Shown: piece by piece, positions 30,901-42,163 of the stretch
How positions within the stretch are numbered: the first letter of the stretch is position 1
How the letters are laid out: each line of letters opens with the position of its first letter
NCBI GenBank assembly: GCA_977006965.1
Contig: OZ345371.1
Location: 1,612,001 to 1,676,000 of the forward strand
Source of the DNA: Phymatolithon calcareum
Taxonomy: Eukaryota; Rhodophyta; Florideophyceae; Hapalidiales
Direction: 5' to 3'
Length of the DNA stretch: 64,000 nucleotides
Translations under genes and position numbers: made by a program
Notes under the pieces: generated by a model
Told to the model about the DNA's origin: nothing
The model's database searches: none
Seen by the model: the letters and a program-made list of their open reading frames with translations, nothing else

Positions 30901-32738
30901 TTCCACCTGGATCTGACGTTTTGGTTCATCGTGAGAAGCACGGATGGAAAAAGTACAGTCTGTCCTCAGTGAAGGACAATGAAGTTCAAGTTGTTCTACC
31001 GAGCGGAAAGATTAGCTCATTTGGGATACACTGCGTTCGCCAGTTTTATGACCCTGCGGAACTGAAACCAGAAGGAAACAGTGAAATTGCCAATCCTCCA
31101 TCCGAGTCAATCTCTCTTATGTCAATTACCGATGGCGGTATGCAGGCATTTGTTGGGAAAGAAAAGTCCCGTGAGGATTTCTCCGAGTCAAGGTTAGAGG
31201 AATTGCGCGGATTGGAATCCATGCGTACGTTTCAGATTGTCGCGCACGAGGAGGCTCGAGGCCATCGCCTCTATAATTCTGTATTCGTCGATTCAGTGAA
31301 ACAAACCGGCAAGAAGAAGTCTCGTTTTTGTGTGGCTGCATTCAACGATGACGAGCATCGTCTATTTACTGCTGCTCCTACAGTGAAACGGAGTTCGCTT
31401 CGCATACTGGTTGCACTTTGTGCCATGTATGACCTACCATTGTACACACGCGATGTGACCAAAGCGTTTCTACAATCTACCACCGTGTTAAGAAGACCCG
31501 TTTTTGTACGTCCTCCTAAGGAAATGGGCCTGGATAATGCTGTTCTCAAAATTATTCGTCCTTTGTACGGAATGCCTGAGTCGCCAATTCACTGGTTTAA
31601 TACCTACTTGAATTACCACAAAGAAAAGCTTGGCATGTCGACAGTTCCAATGGATCCGTGTCTGCTTTACTCGATCTCTGCTGAAAGTAACTCCCCAGAC
31701 GGACTTGTTGGACTTCAGGTTGATGACACTCTATTTGGCGGCACATCACCATTTTTGGAGCAAGAAGAACTTTCTTCGTCAGCATTCCCGAATACTGGAC
31801 GAACAGAAATAGGACCAAGTATTGTGAAGTTTAACGGTCTTGATATCTCTCGAATTCCGAACGGCTACCGCATGTCTCAAGAGAAGTATATCTCAGATAT
31901 TCCGGCAATGCCCAAAGACAATAGTGCATCTTTCGATTTGTTCCGGATACAAAGGCAAAGTACGCATATGGAGCATATTCCACGCTTCCAGAGGTGCTAA
32001 TTCATGTTTCGAAGCTATCACAAGTTACACCGAAAATCTTTGACGAAGAGCGGAAAGATTCCCTACAACTTCTGCAGAAACGCATCCAAATTGCATCGCC
32101 GAACACTGGTCATTTTGGTCTATCGTTCATCAAAATCAATCCCGACAGAGCGGAAGTATTTGTTTGCTTTGACGCTGCGTTTGCGACTAATCGAGATCAT
32201 TCGTCCCAGCTGGGAGTTGTTGTCATGCTACGTGACAAGACCACTGGTGATTGCAACGTTGTGCATTTCGTTTCGATGAAGAGTAAGCGCGTTTGCAGAA
32301 GCGTTTTGTCCGCTGAGTTGTTCGCTTTGATAGAAGGATTCGACCTCGGCTTCACTATTCGTGACACAATGCAACGCTGTACCGGAAGACGTCAGGTCAA
32401 TTTGACCCTAGCAACTGACTCTCGCTCGTTATTCTCTCTCTCCGTTACGTTGGCTCAAACGACTGAGAAAAAGACTGTTAATTGACTTAAGCCTCATTCG
32501 CGAAGCGTACGAGAAGAGGGACATCAGCGACTTTGTCTGGATTTCAGGGGATTGTAATCCAGCGGATGGACTTACAAAAGTCACGAAGCGCAACAACAGT
32601 TTGGCTGAAGTTATTTCAACTAACAAGTTTATCCCTAAGGCCGAGTCATGGATTGAAAGAGATGAGATCTTTAACACTGGAAAAGGAGGAAAACGAACCT
32701 TCGACAAAATCGAAGTTCCGCCAGTGTCGCAAGAATAG
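27918..32738 (+). pseudogene. Copia gag-pol polyprotein, broken by two frameshifts
   Basis: The ATG at 27918 opens 1360 residues in frame. Gag occupies about 1-500 with a zinc knuckle starting at C498 (CIICYKKGCHSSKH). Protease has DTG at 592-594. Integrase has the HHCC finger from H725 and the D, D (VHDRGSNF) and E residues. Reverse transcriptase has TRDVTKAF (D1179) and VDD (1269-1270, QVDD rather than YVDD). Near 31945-31960 the frame shifts: the KYAYGAYSTLPEVL block is read in another frame. It continues through RNase H (FVCFDAAFATN, SAELFAL, ATDSRSL) to 32485. Near 32465 a one-base shift after GAGAAAAAG leads to the true end (SGDCNPADGLTK) at 32736-32738, 14 bases into the 3' LTR. Confidence 0.92.
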
Positions 32739-33302
32739 TAAGTTTGTTGTCTTGGTTCAATATACACGTAGGCAACAAGGTTGTTAGCCTGGGTAGCAAA
32801 GCACCAGGCATCCATTGGTAGAAGAGACCTAGCTTACACTTACTGCGCGGGATCATCGTATGATAGCTTTATCTCGAGGCATACTTTAGCATAGTCGACG
32901 ATGCCGACGCGAGGGAGAAAGAGGGACCATCAAGTTCAAACCATTTCCATCGTCAAGGTAAAGTCCTTTTCATTCATCCCACCATCTCGGTGAAGAACCA
33001 ACGTTCGCCACAAGCGGGAGGCGAGACCCCGTACCCTACGTCGCGAGTAGGGGGAGACACCAGCTAGCGATCCGACGATCGGTTGGCATCTCCGCGAAAC
33101 GTAATAGTGCTCCGACGAGCATTGCGTTTGGCACTTGCAGGTTACCGGCCCAAGTTCTGTCCCTGTCCACGACCGGAGCGCGTTCCCGTTCCACTCCGTG
33201 CACCACAAGTGAATCGTATCGATATACGGTTCAGTCAAGTTCATCAACCCGCGAACGTCGTAATTAGCGGTCCGCGGCTTACCATCTTGAAGACCAGCGA
33301 CA
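32725..33302 (+). repeat. 3' LTR of the copia element
   Basis: Same ends and length as the 5' LTR. The polyprotein frame stops just inside it. Confidence 0.95.
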
Positions 33303-33651
33303 GCCTCACAAACCGAAACGCCGATAGATAGTGTCAGCAGATATGCCGAGTAGGAAAGATAGTCATCTATTGCAAAAAACAATACGGAAACTGCGTGCGA
33401 TGTAGACCAGCCGAAAAGTGCGTCTGGACGGAACAGATCGACGCGTCCAGTACAATCCAATACGCAAAATTCGTGCCACGTGTTTCTATCGCCGGTCCCG
33501 AATAGGAACCGAAGAGTGGGGCCTACTCTCGCATCTTTTGCCGTAGTCGGTTGCGATATGCATTGGTTCGAGAAGACGTGCTAGCGGTATAAGGGAGGAG
33601 AAATAATGCGTACGGCGATACATGCCATCGTGCACAACCCATTTTTCCGCT

Positions 33652-35028
33652 ATGGCCGTCCGTAAGATAACGATTTGCCTCTTTCTCGCAGCGGCTTTGT
33701 GCGCCGCATACGCCGCGGAAACTGAAGTCGGTCAGCGTCAGTTCATCGGTTCCGATCTTACTGGCGAGTTCGAACTGTTTGTAAAGCAAGGCAAATGTCC
33801 GAACAAGATTGTACACAAGGACTATAAGGCTGGTCCACAGGGAACATACATCGTACCTCACAAAAAAATTGCTCAAAATGGTGTCGATTGCACTGGCGAA
33901 GGTGTACTCGGAGTGGTCTCCAAGGAAACTCTCGAGAACCTTGGCGGTTTGGATACCCTTCTTCAAAAGAAGGATATTGCACCCATCGTGAATGAACTGA
34001 AGAAACAGGGCTCCACATTTCTTGTCGGTCTTGAGAACGCACAGCGTACTTGCGGAGATTCCACAATCGGTGCCAATTCCATCTTCCTTTTCGTCGAGGA
34101 GGAAAAGGAGATTGAAGTCCCTGGTCTTATCAACTTGTTCCCGGGTGCAAAGTATATGATCATCTACGAGCCCAACTCACCGGTTCCGTGCACTTACTTC
34201 TCCAAGTCCTCCGACCGTGCTATTGGAGCACCTATCCCATCCCCCAAGCCTATCAACGCGAAGCCGGCTCCTCCAGGTGCCGTTCCTCCAGGCACAGGAT
34301 CCCAGGATAATGACAGTCAATCAGATGACTCCAATGGAGGCTTATCTGGCCAAGGTTCAGACAACACCAAGGACAATATCGCCGGCTCTGAGGGCGATTC
34401 TGACAGCTTTGGAACGGATTCTGGTGGTGCCTTTGACGGTGCCGGTCCCACTGAGGAACCCCAGGAAAGCACCGAGTCTGATGGTGGTTCCACTTGCTTC
34501 CCCTCTGATGCTTCCGTCACACTTCCAGGTGGTTTCACGAAGCGTATGGACGCCATCCAGCTAGGAGATCATGTTCAGGTTGCTCCGGGTCTTTACTCCG
34601 AAGTCTTCATGTTCACTCACCGCGATACTGATACTAACGCGAATTTCGTTGATATCACTACTGCCTCCGGTGCTAAGCTTCAACTCACCCCCGGTCATTA
34701 CATGTATGTGAACAGCCGTCTCGCAGCCGCCAGCACTGTGCGTGAGGGTGACATTGTGGACCTCGCCAACGGTGAAGCATCGACTGTCGTGGGCGTGCAC
34801 GCTGTGACGAAAACCGGTATCTACAACCCTCAAACTGTGCATGGCGACATTGTTGTGAATGGAATTGTGGCATCGACGTACACTAGGACAGTGCATCCGA
34901 ACGCGGCGCACTCTCTTCTTGCTCCTTTTCGTGCTCTATTCCGTGCATTTGGTGTGTCTACTGCAGTCTTTGATTCTGGATCTGAGACTCTTGCTACAGT
35001 CTCTCCTAAGGGTACTATGGTTTTCTAA
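33652..35028 (+). CDS. Secreted four-cysteine/Hint protein H4
   Basis: I prefer the ATG at 33652 (CTATGG) over 33622 because it opens the signal peptide MAVRKITICLFLAAALCAAY directly; 458 residues. The N-domain is close to H2 (RQFIGSDLTGEFELFVKQG shared) with the four cysteines. An acidic Ser/Gly/Asp/Asn linker of about 85 residues follows. The Hint domain starts at C282 with LGDHVQVAPG, FMFTHRD, LTPGHYMYV and GIYNPQTVHGDIVVNGI. From about 34487 to the end the DNA is almost identical to H5. TATAAG at 33588 could be the TATA box and AATAAA at 35053 the poly-A signal. The copia element lies just upstream and may affect expression. Confidence 0.9.
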   Translation: MAVRKITICLFLAAALCAAYAAETEVGQRQFIGSDLTGEFELFVKQGKCPNKIVHKDYKAGPQGTYIVPHKKIAQNGVDCTGEGVLGVVSKETLENLGGLDTLLQKKDIAPIVNELKKQGSTFLVGLENAQRTCGDSTIGANSIFLFVEEEKEIEVPGLINLFPGAKYMIIYEPNSPVPCTYFSKSSDRAIGAPIPSPKPINAKPAPPGAVPPGTGSQDNDSQSDDSNGGLSGQGSDNTKDNIAGSEGDSDSFGTDSGGAFDGAGPTEEPQESTESDGGSTCFPSDASVTLPGGFTKRMDAIQLGDHVQVAPGLYSEVFMFTHRDTDTNANFVDITTASGAKLQLTPGHYMYVNSRLAAASTVREGDIVDLANGEASTVVGVHAVTKTGIYNPQTVHGDIVVNGIVASTYTRTVHPNAAHSLLAPFRALFRAFGVSTAVFDSGSETLATVSPKGTMVF

Positions 35029-35504
35029 GAATGAAGAGCAGAATGAGCAACGAATAAAATGTAGAACTAAGATGAAGAGCTTTAGTTTGAGGCTAGCGTC
35101 CGCCCGTTATATATTTGGGGCTACGTTCTGTAAAGACCTCAAGCAATATCGTTAAAGCTGTTAGAGCGACGAAATTAAGTTAATGCCAACTTACGATTCA
35201 TTGAAAAGAGAAGCTGGGACTTTCTCAGGGCCAATTTTTCATTGCCCACATCACAACGGCACTCAATCTTTCTAAAGTTCCCTAATTCTGATTTCATTGC
35301 ATCACCTCGCTTGTATGGGAGGACTTTTCGGGCCATGAGAATGGCGAAATGCACAGAGTTCATGAGACGACAAAGCAGAATAATAGGGACACGGCCTGGT
35401 CCACTTGGATGAGTTGGACATTGTTGTCTTTAATTAAGCACTCCAACTTCTTCCTATCCAGCTTCTGAGGCAACTTGTTTACGACAAGAGCGTCACAAGG
35501 CACC

Positions 35505-36770
35505 ATGGCTCCAGGCACGCTCCCTGTGCTTCTGATTTTCGTCGCCGTACTCTATAGTACACATTGCTTCGCAGCTACGGACCTTAAGGGCAGCTATGAG
35601 TTGTTCGTGAAGCAGGGAAACTGCCCATCGACGATTGTACACAAGAACGTGCTCGAGCGCGATGGTGTTTACGCCATCCCCCACAATCAGATCATTCAGA
35701 ACGGTGTCGAATGCACCGGAAGCAATAATTTCGGCATTATTACATGGAAGATGCTTGAGGATGCCGATCAGAGTATCGCGGAAGCCATTCGAACGGACTC
35801 GGACATGGCGCCGCTCTTCAGCGCACTTGAAGCGCAAAACTCATCCCCATATGTCGGGCTTGAGCTTAAGGACAGAAACTGTGGGGCCAGCAAGATTTCT
35901 CAATACACTTTCTTTGTTTTCGTTAACGAGGAGAAGAAGATTGAAATTCCAGGGCTCATCACCCTCTTCCCTGGTGCCAAGTACATGATTGCTTATGATG
36001 GTAATTCGCCTGTGCCATGCACCTACTTCTCCAAGATCGCTAATCGTGAAATTGGTGCCCCTCTTCCTTCCCCTGCTCCCTCACCCGCGCTCCCGGCGGG
36101 TGTGCCCCCTCCCGTTACCGGAAGTGTTCCTGAGGACGGGTCTGGAATTGATGAAGACCGTGAGGCAGGCTTCTTCGCTGGTGCTGGAGCCTCCGAGGAG
36201 CCCCAAGAGAGCGCTGAGTCCGATGATGGTTCCACTTGCTTCCCCTCTGATGCTTCCGTCACACTTCCAGGTGGTTTCACGAAGCGTATGGACGCCATCC
36301 AGCTAGGAGATCATGTTCAGGTTGCTCCGGGTCTTTACTCCGAAGTCTTCATGTTCACTCACCGCGATACTGATACTAACGCGAATTTCGTTGACATCAC
36401 TACTGCCTCCGGTGCTAAGCTTCAACTCACCCCCGGTCATTACATGTATGTGAACAGCCGTCTCGCAGCCGCCAGCACTGTTCGTGAGGGTGACATTGTG
36501 GATCTCGCCAACGGTGAAGCATCGACTGTCGTGGGCGTGCACACTGTGACGAAAACCGGTATCTACAACCCTCAAACTGTGCATGGCGACATTGTTGTGA
36601 ATGGAATTGTGGCATCGACGTACACTAGGACAGTGCATCCGAACGCGGCGCACTCTCTTCTTGCTCCTTTTCGTGCTCTATTCCGCGCATTTGGTATGTC
36701 TACTGCAGTCTTTGATTCTGGATCTGAGACTCTTGCTGCAGTCTCTCCTCAGGGCGTTTCCACCTTTTAG
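35505..36770 (+). CDS. Secreted four-cysteine/Hint protein H5
   Basis: The start at 35505 (CACCATGG, ideal context) gives 421 residues and signal peptide MAPGTLPVLLIFVAVLYSTH. The N-domain is clearly diverged from H4 (about half the residues differ by eye) but keeps the cysteine order and the PGAKYMIAYDGNSPVPCTYF block. The linker is short, about 55 residues. The Hint domain starts at C245 and is virtually the same as in H4, including third-codon positions. This contrast points to gene conversion or cassette exchange of the Hint part. 476 bases separate it from H4. Confidence 0.9.
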   Translation: MAPGTLPVLLIFVAVLYSTHCFAATDLKGSYELFVKQGNCPSTIVHKNVLERDGVYAIPHNQIIQNGVECTGSNNFGIITWKMLEDADQSIAEAIRTDSDMAPLFSALEAQNSSPYVGLELKDRNCGASKISQYTFFVFVNEEKKIEIPGLITLFPGAKYMIAYDGNSPVPCTYFSKIANREIGAPLPSPAPSPALPAGVPPPVTGSVPEDGSGIDEDREAGFFAGAGASEEPQESAESDDGSTCFPSDASVTLPGGFTKRMDAIQLGDHVQVAPGLYSEVFMFTHRDTDTNANFVDITTASGAKLQLTPGHYMYVNSRLAAASTVREGDIVDLANGEASTVVGVHTVTKTGIYNPQTVHGDIVVNGIVASTYTRTVHPNAAHSLLAPFRALFRAFGMSTAVFDSGSETLAAVSPQGVSTF

Positions 36771-37259
36771 TCTATTTGAAACCTGTCATTTTTTTTCTTT
36801 CGTCCTGCAGAGCTTGTGTTGATGCTAATGTAAAGTTTGCATTGCTTTGGCATGCGAGGAAGCGCACTATGCAGCTTCTCTTGATTCGTGAAAGAATTTA
36901 TGCTACATTAGAGGGAAAACGTACGTCTCGGTTTCTTTTTGTTGTGCAAAGTAAAGTTTGAGTTCCAAGCCTTTGGTTTAATCCTTACACTAGAAAGTAG
37001 CAACAAAATACCAACGGCTCCATTTCTGTGTTTTGCAGTTCCATTCTGAATATGACAGTGAAGCAAGGGAAGTCGCTGCTACAATGTTATGTCGGATACC
37101 TTGCGCAGGAGCGCATAATCCAGACCTTTGTTTTTTCCATGACCCAACTGACTGTCGCGCCCGCTGTTGTGTCGCTGTCCCAAGGCGGTCGCTTTTTCCT
37201 CTCGCCACTGTACGCCGCACAACTTGGATCGCGATAGTCATGCTGCTCGTAGTAGGTGA
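36771..37259. other. Intergenic after H5, nothing recognised
   Basis: AT-rich 3' flank of H5, then unsupported short frames up to the LTR-like repeat. Confidence 0.4.
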
Positions 37260-37775
37260 TCTGATGGGCCATACGGGCACGTATCTCTCGTGCGTTTATA
37301 CGCTGCATCGCTGGCTTTTGCGTACGTTTTAGTATATAAGGTAGTTAGTTCCTTCCTCAGAGAAAAGGAAGGTGGGGAGTTCTCTGGATTTCGGCTCGAT
37401 TGCTCGGATTGCCGCACGCTCAACTTCGCCTGCACGGCCCTCGACCACGCGGAGTCGGAGTTCTTCCCACCCTTCTTGTTCGCAACCTTCGTCGTGCAAG
37501 CGAGCACGGAGACAACCGCGCTCAAGGTCCCCTTTTCCCTTTTTCGTGCGTTCGTCTCAAGATCGACGGCCAAGCCAAGGTCGCCGTCGAAGGACGACGC
37601 CGACGTCTACATGCTTACTATGTGTGGAGTCTGCTATCTATTGGCGGGGGGTTTGCTGGCTTGTCTTTCTTTCCTCCTCTTTCTGTCTAGTCTTTCCCGC
37701 TCTTTTCGTCTCTCTCCTCTCTTGGGCTTTTTCTCTCCAATTTGGCGTCGGGTTCTTTTGCAGCCTGGCGCTACA
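37260..37775 (+). repeat. LTR-like repeat, copy 2
   Basis: Matches 5114-5843 with a single copy of the internal 220-bp unit and the TAGTATATAAGG box near 37332. Ends CTGGCGCTACA like copy 1. No target duplication is seen. 37776-38272 after it holds nothing recognised. Confidence 0.5.
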
Positions 37776-38272
37776 CAGACATTATGAAGGCAGTTGTTCT
37801 GCTAGAAGAGGAAGAAAAGTGTTTTTTGTTTTACAAGTTTCCAACGCGTCTGCAGACGCATGAGGAAACTTTGCGAGTGTCAAGAGGTCTTGGGTATGGT
37901 TTGTTTGGTTTGTGAGTCGTGGGTACGACACGGCCTAGTCGGGTGCAAAAACCTGCATCTGACCCATAATCGGGGGCCTCGAGAGGGAAAAATACTCCTC
38001 TGCGCTTTGTCGCGCGGAGTCAGCTGTCAATCAAGGTGTTGTCCTGCTAGTAGAGGTGTAAAACATTCAGGGAACAATCCCATTGCAGAACCACAATTTC
38101 CAATTGAATTGAGAACTCATCGTTTGCCATTTTTTTTGAATTTGATTTCCGTTTTTGTGGATAAAATGCGCCATTACGAAACTCAACAGTTTTGCAAAGC
38201 CATATAGCCACATGGCGTTTCAGAGCCTCACGAGCCTTTTTCGGTACGGTTTGCAGAGCATACGAAGCTAAA

Positions 38273-38640
38273 ATGGTAGTCCGACCAATTTGCGCAGCCC
38301 TTCCAATATTGGCGGTGCTATCTGCTGTGTCACAAGGTATCGACCCAGATATCACAGGTAAGTACGTCCTGTTGGAGAAGAAGGAATCCTGTCCCGATCA
38401 TATCGAACACTCCCAGTTCCACATTGGCGACTGGGGCTATTCCATCCCACACAAAAATAATTATCATGACGGCGCACAATGCACAAGTAACTATTCCTTG
38501 ACTGTGCCGACATGGGAGACCATGGATAAGTCCGGACTTCTCTCCGACTAGAAACTGAAGAAGGACGAGAACATGGGGCAGTTTTTCGAGGTTCTGAAGG
38601 GTGTTGCTGTTGTTCAAAATTTGAATAGTTACTTCTCTCT
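38273..38640 (+). pseudogene. Broken four-cysteine protein H6 (no Hint)
   Basis: The ATG at 38273 opens a signal peptide (MVVRPICAALPILAVLSAVS) and the start of a family N-domain: SCPDHIEH, YSIPHKNNYHDGAQCT, with the first two cysteines. A TAG at 38549 interrupts it. The following 25 or so codons (KLKKDENMGQFFEVL) still resemble the family, then similarity ends. Third and fourth cysteines and the whole Hint domain are missing. Clearly a relic, though a 92-residue secreted product could still be made. Confidence 0.75.
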
Positions 38641-39380
38641 AACTATCGGTTGTTAGTCTAAAACCCTATTATTGTATTTCTAATATTTGTATGTACATAT
38701 GGAGTTTCTTTTAAACAGAAGCTCGTGTTCATCTCGTGATATGAACAGTTACGGATTCCAATATTATATTTTCTTTACTTCTATGTATCTTTCGTATTTC
38801 ACACTTTCCGAATATAGGACATGTGCAAAGCATACTTTTAATATCCTTTATACTTTTATTCAATGATAATACTATCAGTTTGAATTGTCTATAACAATTG
38901 TACTTAAATAAGAAGTGTACATAACACCAAATGGTTTACACTCTAGTACACAACTCTAACACAGTATGCAGAGTACTTTAGATCAATTTGTACAGTTGTT
39001 AGGATACTACTGGACTGTACTTTAAACTAGTTAAATAAATCAATATCTCGATCCTTGAAGTCTGATCCTGTCTAAAAGACTGGAAACGTGGGCCGAAATC
39101 GATGACACGGTTTGTCATAAACCAAGGTGAAAGGGGATGATAAAAGTGCGATTCTGGCTCAAAAATGAGTTTTTTTCGTTTGGATTGCACTAAACAGCGC
39201 CTAAGAGAGGAATAAAGAAGCGCAGTGCTAAACGAAGAAATTGGTCTTCTTCGTCTTTAAAAAATCTTTTATATGAAGTAAAAAAGTTTTATATCGGTGC
39301 TGGTAACAGCTTGGCCCATGTCAATAAATATCGGCAAGAATTGTACACGTGTCACTGTTGTATGTCCATTTTGAACGAAA
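38641..39380. other. AT-rich intergenic, nothing recognised
   Basis: Low-complexity AT-rich DNA without supported frames. Confidence 0.45.
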
Positions 39381-40425
39381 ATGATCCCGTCCACGGTAGG
39401 GCATAGATACTATGACATTCGCAAACTTGTGCGTGCTGTGGCCATCTCTTCTCTATCGGCCAAGTCGATTTCCCTGCTCCACTGCTACGGAGGTAACGAC
39501 TTTAACGCATCATGCAACGTCGCTGGCAATCGCGCCATGGTAAGGACATACTGCCATTTTCCGGAGTCAATCGGGCCACTTGACAGCGCACGAAGCTGCT
39601 GTGCTCAATTGCTATACGTTTGCCTCTGTGCTGTCTGGTTGCAGCCCGTCGAATTTGCCGAGGGAGCTGACGGGCTTGGCTGTAATGTCGCCAGAGTGGC
39701 GGGCAGTTGTTCGATCGTTCATCTTGTTCAATTGCAAGACGTCAACGGCATCGTCACTGCTTCCTCATGACGAAGATATTGAATTAGCATTCAAGCGCGC
39801 ATGCCTTTTTATCATCTCTGCGTATTGGCAATCCGCAGCCGTCACAAAAAATCTCGTCGGCTTGCCTGTTGGTCCCGAAGTTGGATACACATCCGAAGGG
39901 AAGATGATACTTGAGCTCGATGTGGACGTTCAAAAGAGGAAACAAAAAATCAAGTTCAGATCCAGTGCTTGCAACTGCGGGCAGAACAGCTCTGCAGTCT
40001 CTTGCATTCCAGCAACGCCAGGGACTGCTTCTCGTCGGAGATGCGGATGCTCGCGCCTTGAAAAATTGTGCTCCAATAAGTGTGGCTGCGACCCCGTGCA
40101 ATGCGCGAACCGCCAAGGTGGTGTTGAGGGAGCACGAAAGCGCATGACAGTGCAAGAAGCTGTAATAGCAGAAAAGGGTTCACATAGACAAGGCCCTTGC
40201 CCAATTTCTGATACTTTAAATGCCCGCGCGGACTCTGGCAATGCGGAGAGGGCGTACGGTCCCTCTTATGAGCGGCAAGCAGACGAAGGTGTGCAGGAGA
40301 GTGATGATTCAGCTTCTTCGATCCCCTCTGACCGCAGTGAGGTAGTGGATCTAACAAAATTGACTTATATAGATTACGGAGACGTTGAAGTTCCAGGTAT
40401 AGAGCACGATGAACTTGACCTTTAA
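39381..40425 (+). pseudogene. Frameshifted gene with cysteine-rich (CXC-like) domain
   Basis: The first part (39381 on) has LLHCYGGNDFNASCNVAGN; coding then moves to the frame that ends at 40425, which has no ATG near its beginning. That frame has LLPHDEDIELAFKRACLFII, then ACNCG and a CGCSRLEKLCSNKCGCDP-type cluster, which resembles CXC/tesmin-like cysteine arrays. A Ser/Asp-rich end carries VVDLTKL, a possible SUMO-interaction motif. The order of these blocks reminds me of a tail found in transposon-associated eukaryotic proteins, but I cannot name the family. It may be two exons rather than a broken gene. Confidence 0.45.
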
Positions 40426-40644
40426 CATTCATTAAACTACGAAAAACTCAATTGATTCGTCGGGATCCAAGCGGGAAATGTTCCGCGAACCTCTCTTCAA
40501 ACACTACCACCTTGTTCGGCTGTGAACAACAGGTGTTTATCCAAACCCTAAGGCGGGCTTCAGCATCACCTTTGACGCTTCTCGTGCTCGCGTACGCCTT
40601 ATTTGACCACAAAAGTATTGCGATGTGATGAAGGCCGGTGCCAT

Positions 40645-41826
40645 TCAGACAAGCGTCGGCACGCGGCATAATTCTGTGTAAATATTAAGAGCACCGGGGT
40701 GGAAGAAGGCAATGATACTCCCGAAAGTCCCGCCCGCCTGAAAACGATTGCGCAACAGCCCCTGTGTCGAATACGGAAGAACTGGGAGTCGAATGAGGGG
40801 GAAGGTCTGCTTCACGCCATCATCGAAGGTCTCAATAATTTCCCTCACCCCACTTTCTTAGTTTGAACTGGCGACGACAGCCGCCCGTAGACTTCTGTCT
40901 GCATCTGGAGACCAGGAGGGAAGAATTGCGTTCTTAATCTTCGCCGTCGCTCGAGGGAAAGTCGTGAATGTTTCTGTATCCGTAATACAACCTGCGAGTC
41001 CTTCTAATAAAGGCCGAGAGCTCAGTCCGCAATCTCCCATATTTTGGGACGACGGAGATAGCACTTGCCGAGGTTTGGAGGGTATCGGAACGGGGTACTA
41101 CTGGACTTGTCGCATTGTCCGCCCAAACGCGGCGGGTATTAATGTTGTTATAATGGCCGCAGTATCCGATGCTACAGATAAATGCCGAGGAAGAGTGAAG
41201 CGTGGGGCATTTGGCGTGGAAGGATTTGGCGTGGAAGGATCACGCAGACCACAATATACGGCTGTCAAAAGGGTGGCTGGAGTGGAAATTGATCCGACGT
41301 CCAAATATTACCCGCAATCCCCTTCGCAGAAAAAGGTCGGCTTCTGTTCCCTCACCTGTCGGCCATTTCTTGGCGAACGATCGTCAGCCTTACACAAATC
41401 TTCACAATACATACAAGAATCCACTGGAGCGCAAATTGCCTCCGTCGCATTATTACCGACCCGCCGAGGTCCATTTTCATTACCATTGCAGCATCCACAC
41501 AGCTTCGCACTCATGGCATTTTCATCCCGATTCAAACGCATGTCTTCCGACTTTTCGCCTTCACAGTGCCCAACAGAAGCCCCAGTAATTGATTTTAGCC
41601 CTATATCTCCACCGTGGGGCCGATTTGCGAGTTTTCGATCCATCGTGCAGTTCCAAACATTTCCGCCGCTCCGTTCCTGAAACCGTATCGAAGCAAAAGA
41701 ACCACAAAGGGCAGTGCTAAACCAAAACATTGGGGAGTTAGATAATAATGCTGCGCTTCTTTTCCTATAGTCCAGAACACTTGACTTACCGGTAACGAGC
41801 TGGCCCAATGCGATGTGCAGGATCAA
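40645..41826 (-). pseudogene. Unidentified decayed gene: one long frame with three stops
   Basis: Leftward pieces 41826-41308, 41304-41098, 41064-40858 and 40848-40645 are all in one frame, broken only by stops at 41308, 41098 and 40858. That is far fewer than chance for about 390 codons. Composition is protein-like, with a Cys-rich part (LCGCCNGNEN, CMYCEDLCKADD). A 238-residue forward frame (40964-41680) overlaps and could instead be the real one; neither has a recognised domain. Confidence 0.4.
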
Positions 41827-42034
41827 TCCGCAAGGTCAACTGATCGTGACTGTTCCGATCCTTCTTCCTTGCCCAGAATCAAGGCATGATTTGCACCACA
41901 GTGACACCTGTCCTTTCTGATACAGTATGACACATTTTATCGTAAATATGAAAAATCGTGTCATCGACCCCCCCCCGTTTTTCGTCGCAAGGTTCCAGTC
42001 TGCTAAATAGAGCCGAAAGACTATTCCTGTAGTT

Positions 42035-42105
42035 TCTAGAATTTACTTAGTGACTTCTAGAGTTTTTACATAGTGGTATCTAGAACATTTTCGATGTTAC
42101 TAGAA
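42035..42105 (+). promoter_or_regulatory. Four TCTAGA-type sites at about 21-bp spacing
   Basis: TTTCTAGAA (42033), TTCTAGAG (42055), TCTAGAAC (42079) and CTAGAAAC (42100) repeat at 20-23 base steps, two helical turns. They match the TTCnnGAA core of heat-shock elements to differing degrees. They end about 60 bases before the TATA box at 42164. Confidence 0.5.
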
Positions 42106-42163
42106 ACATCTGGGGAAGCGTTTAGACAGGTTTTTCTCCTCAGTATGATAGTGCTTAAAGTAG

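Larger units (their letters stand above)
27314..33302 (+). mobile_element. Copia-type LTR retrotransposon, nearly complete
   Basis: Two 578-bp LTRs (27314-27891 and 32725-33302) begin TGTCGC and end GCGACA. By eye they differ at about three positions. A 5-base target duplication GCCTC flanks the element (27309-27313 and 33303-33307). Gene order protease-integrase-reverse transcriptase-RNase H marks Ty1/copia. A purine-rich run at 32678-32696 may be the polypurine tract. I could not assign the primer-binding site. The near-identical LTRs imply a recent insertion. Confidence 0.96.

Noticed and set aside
31940-32480. Programmed frameshifting in the copia pol region
   Set aside because: The two shifts fall inside the RT and RNase H domains rather than at a gag-pol border, and only one is at an A-run, so simple indels or errors are likelier.
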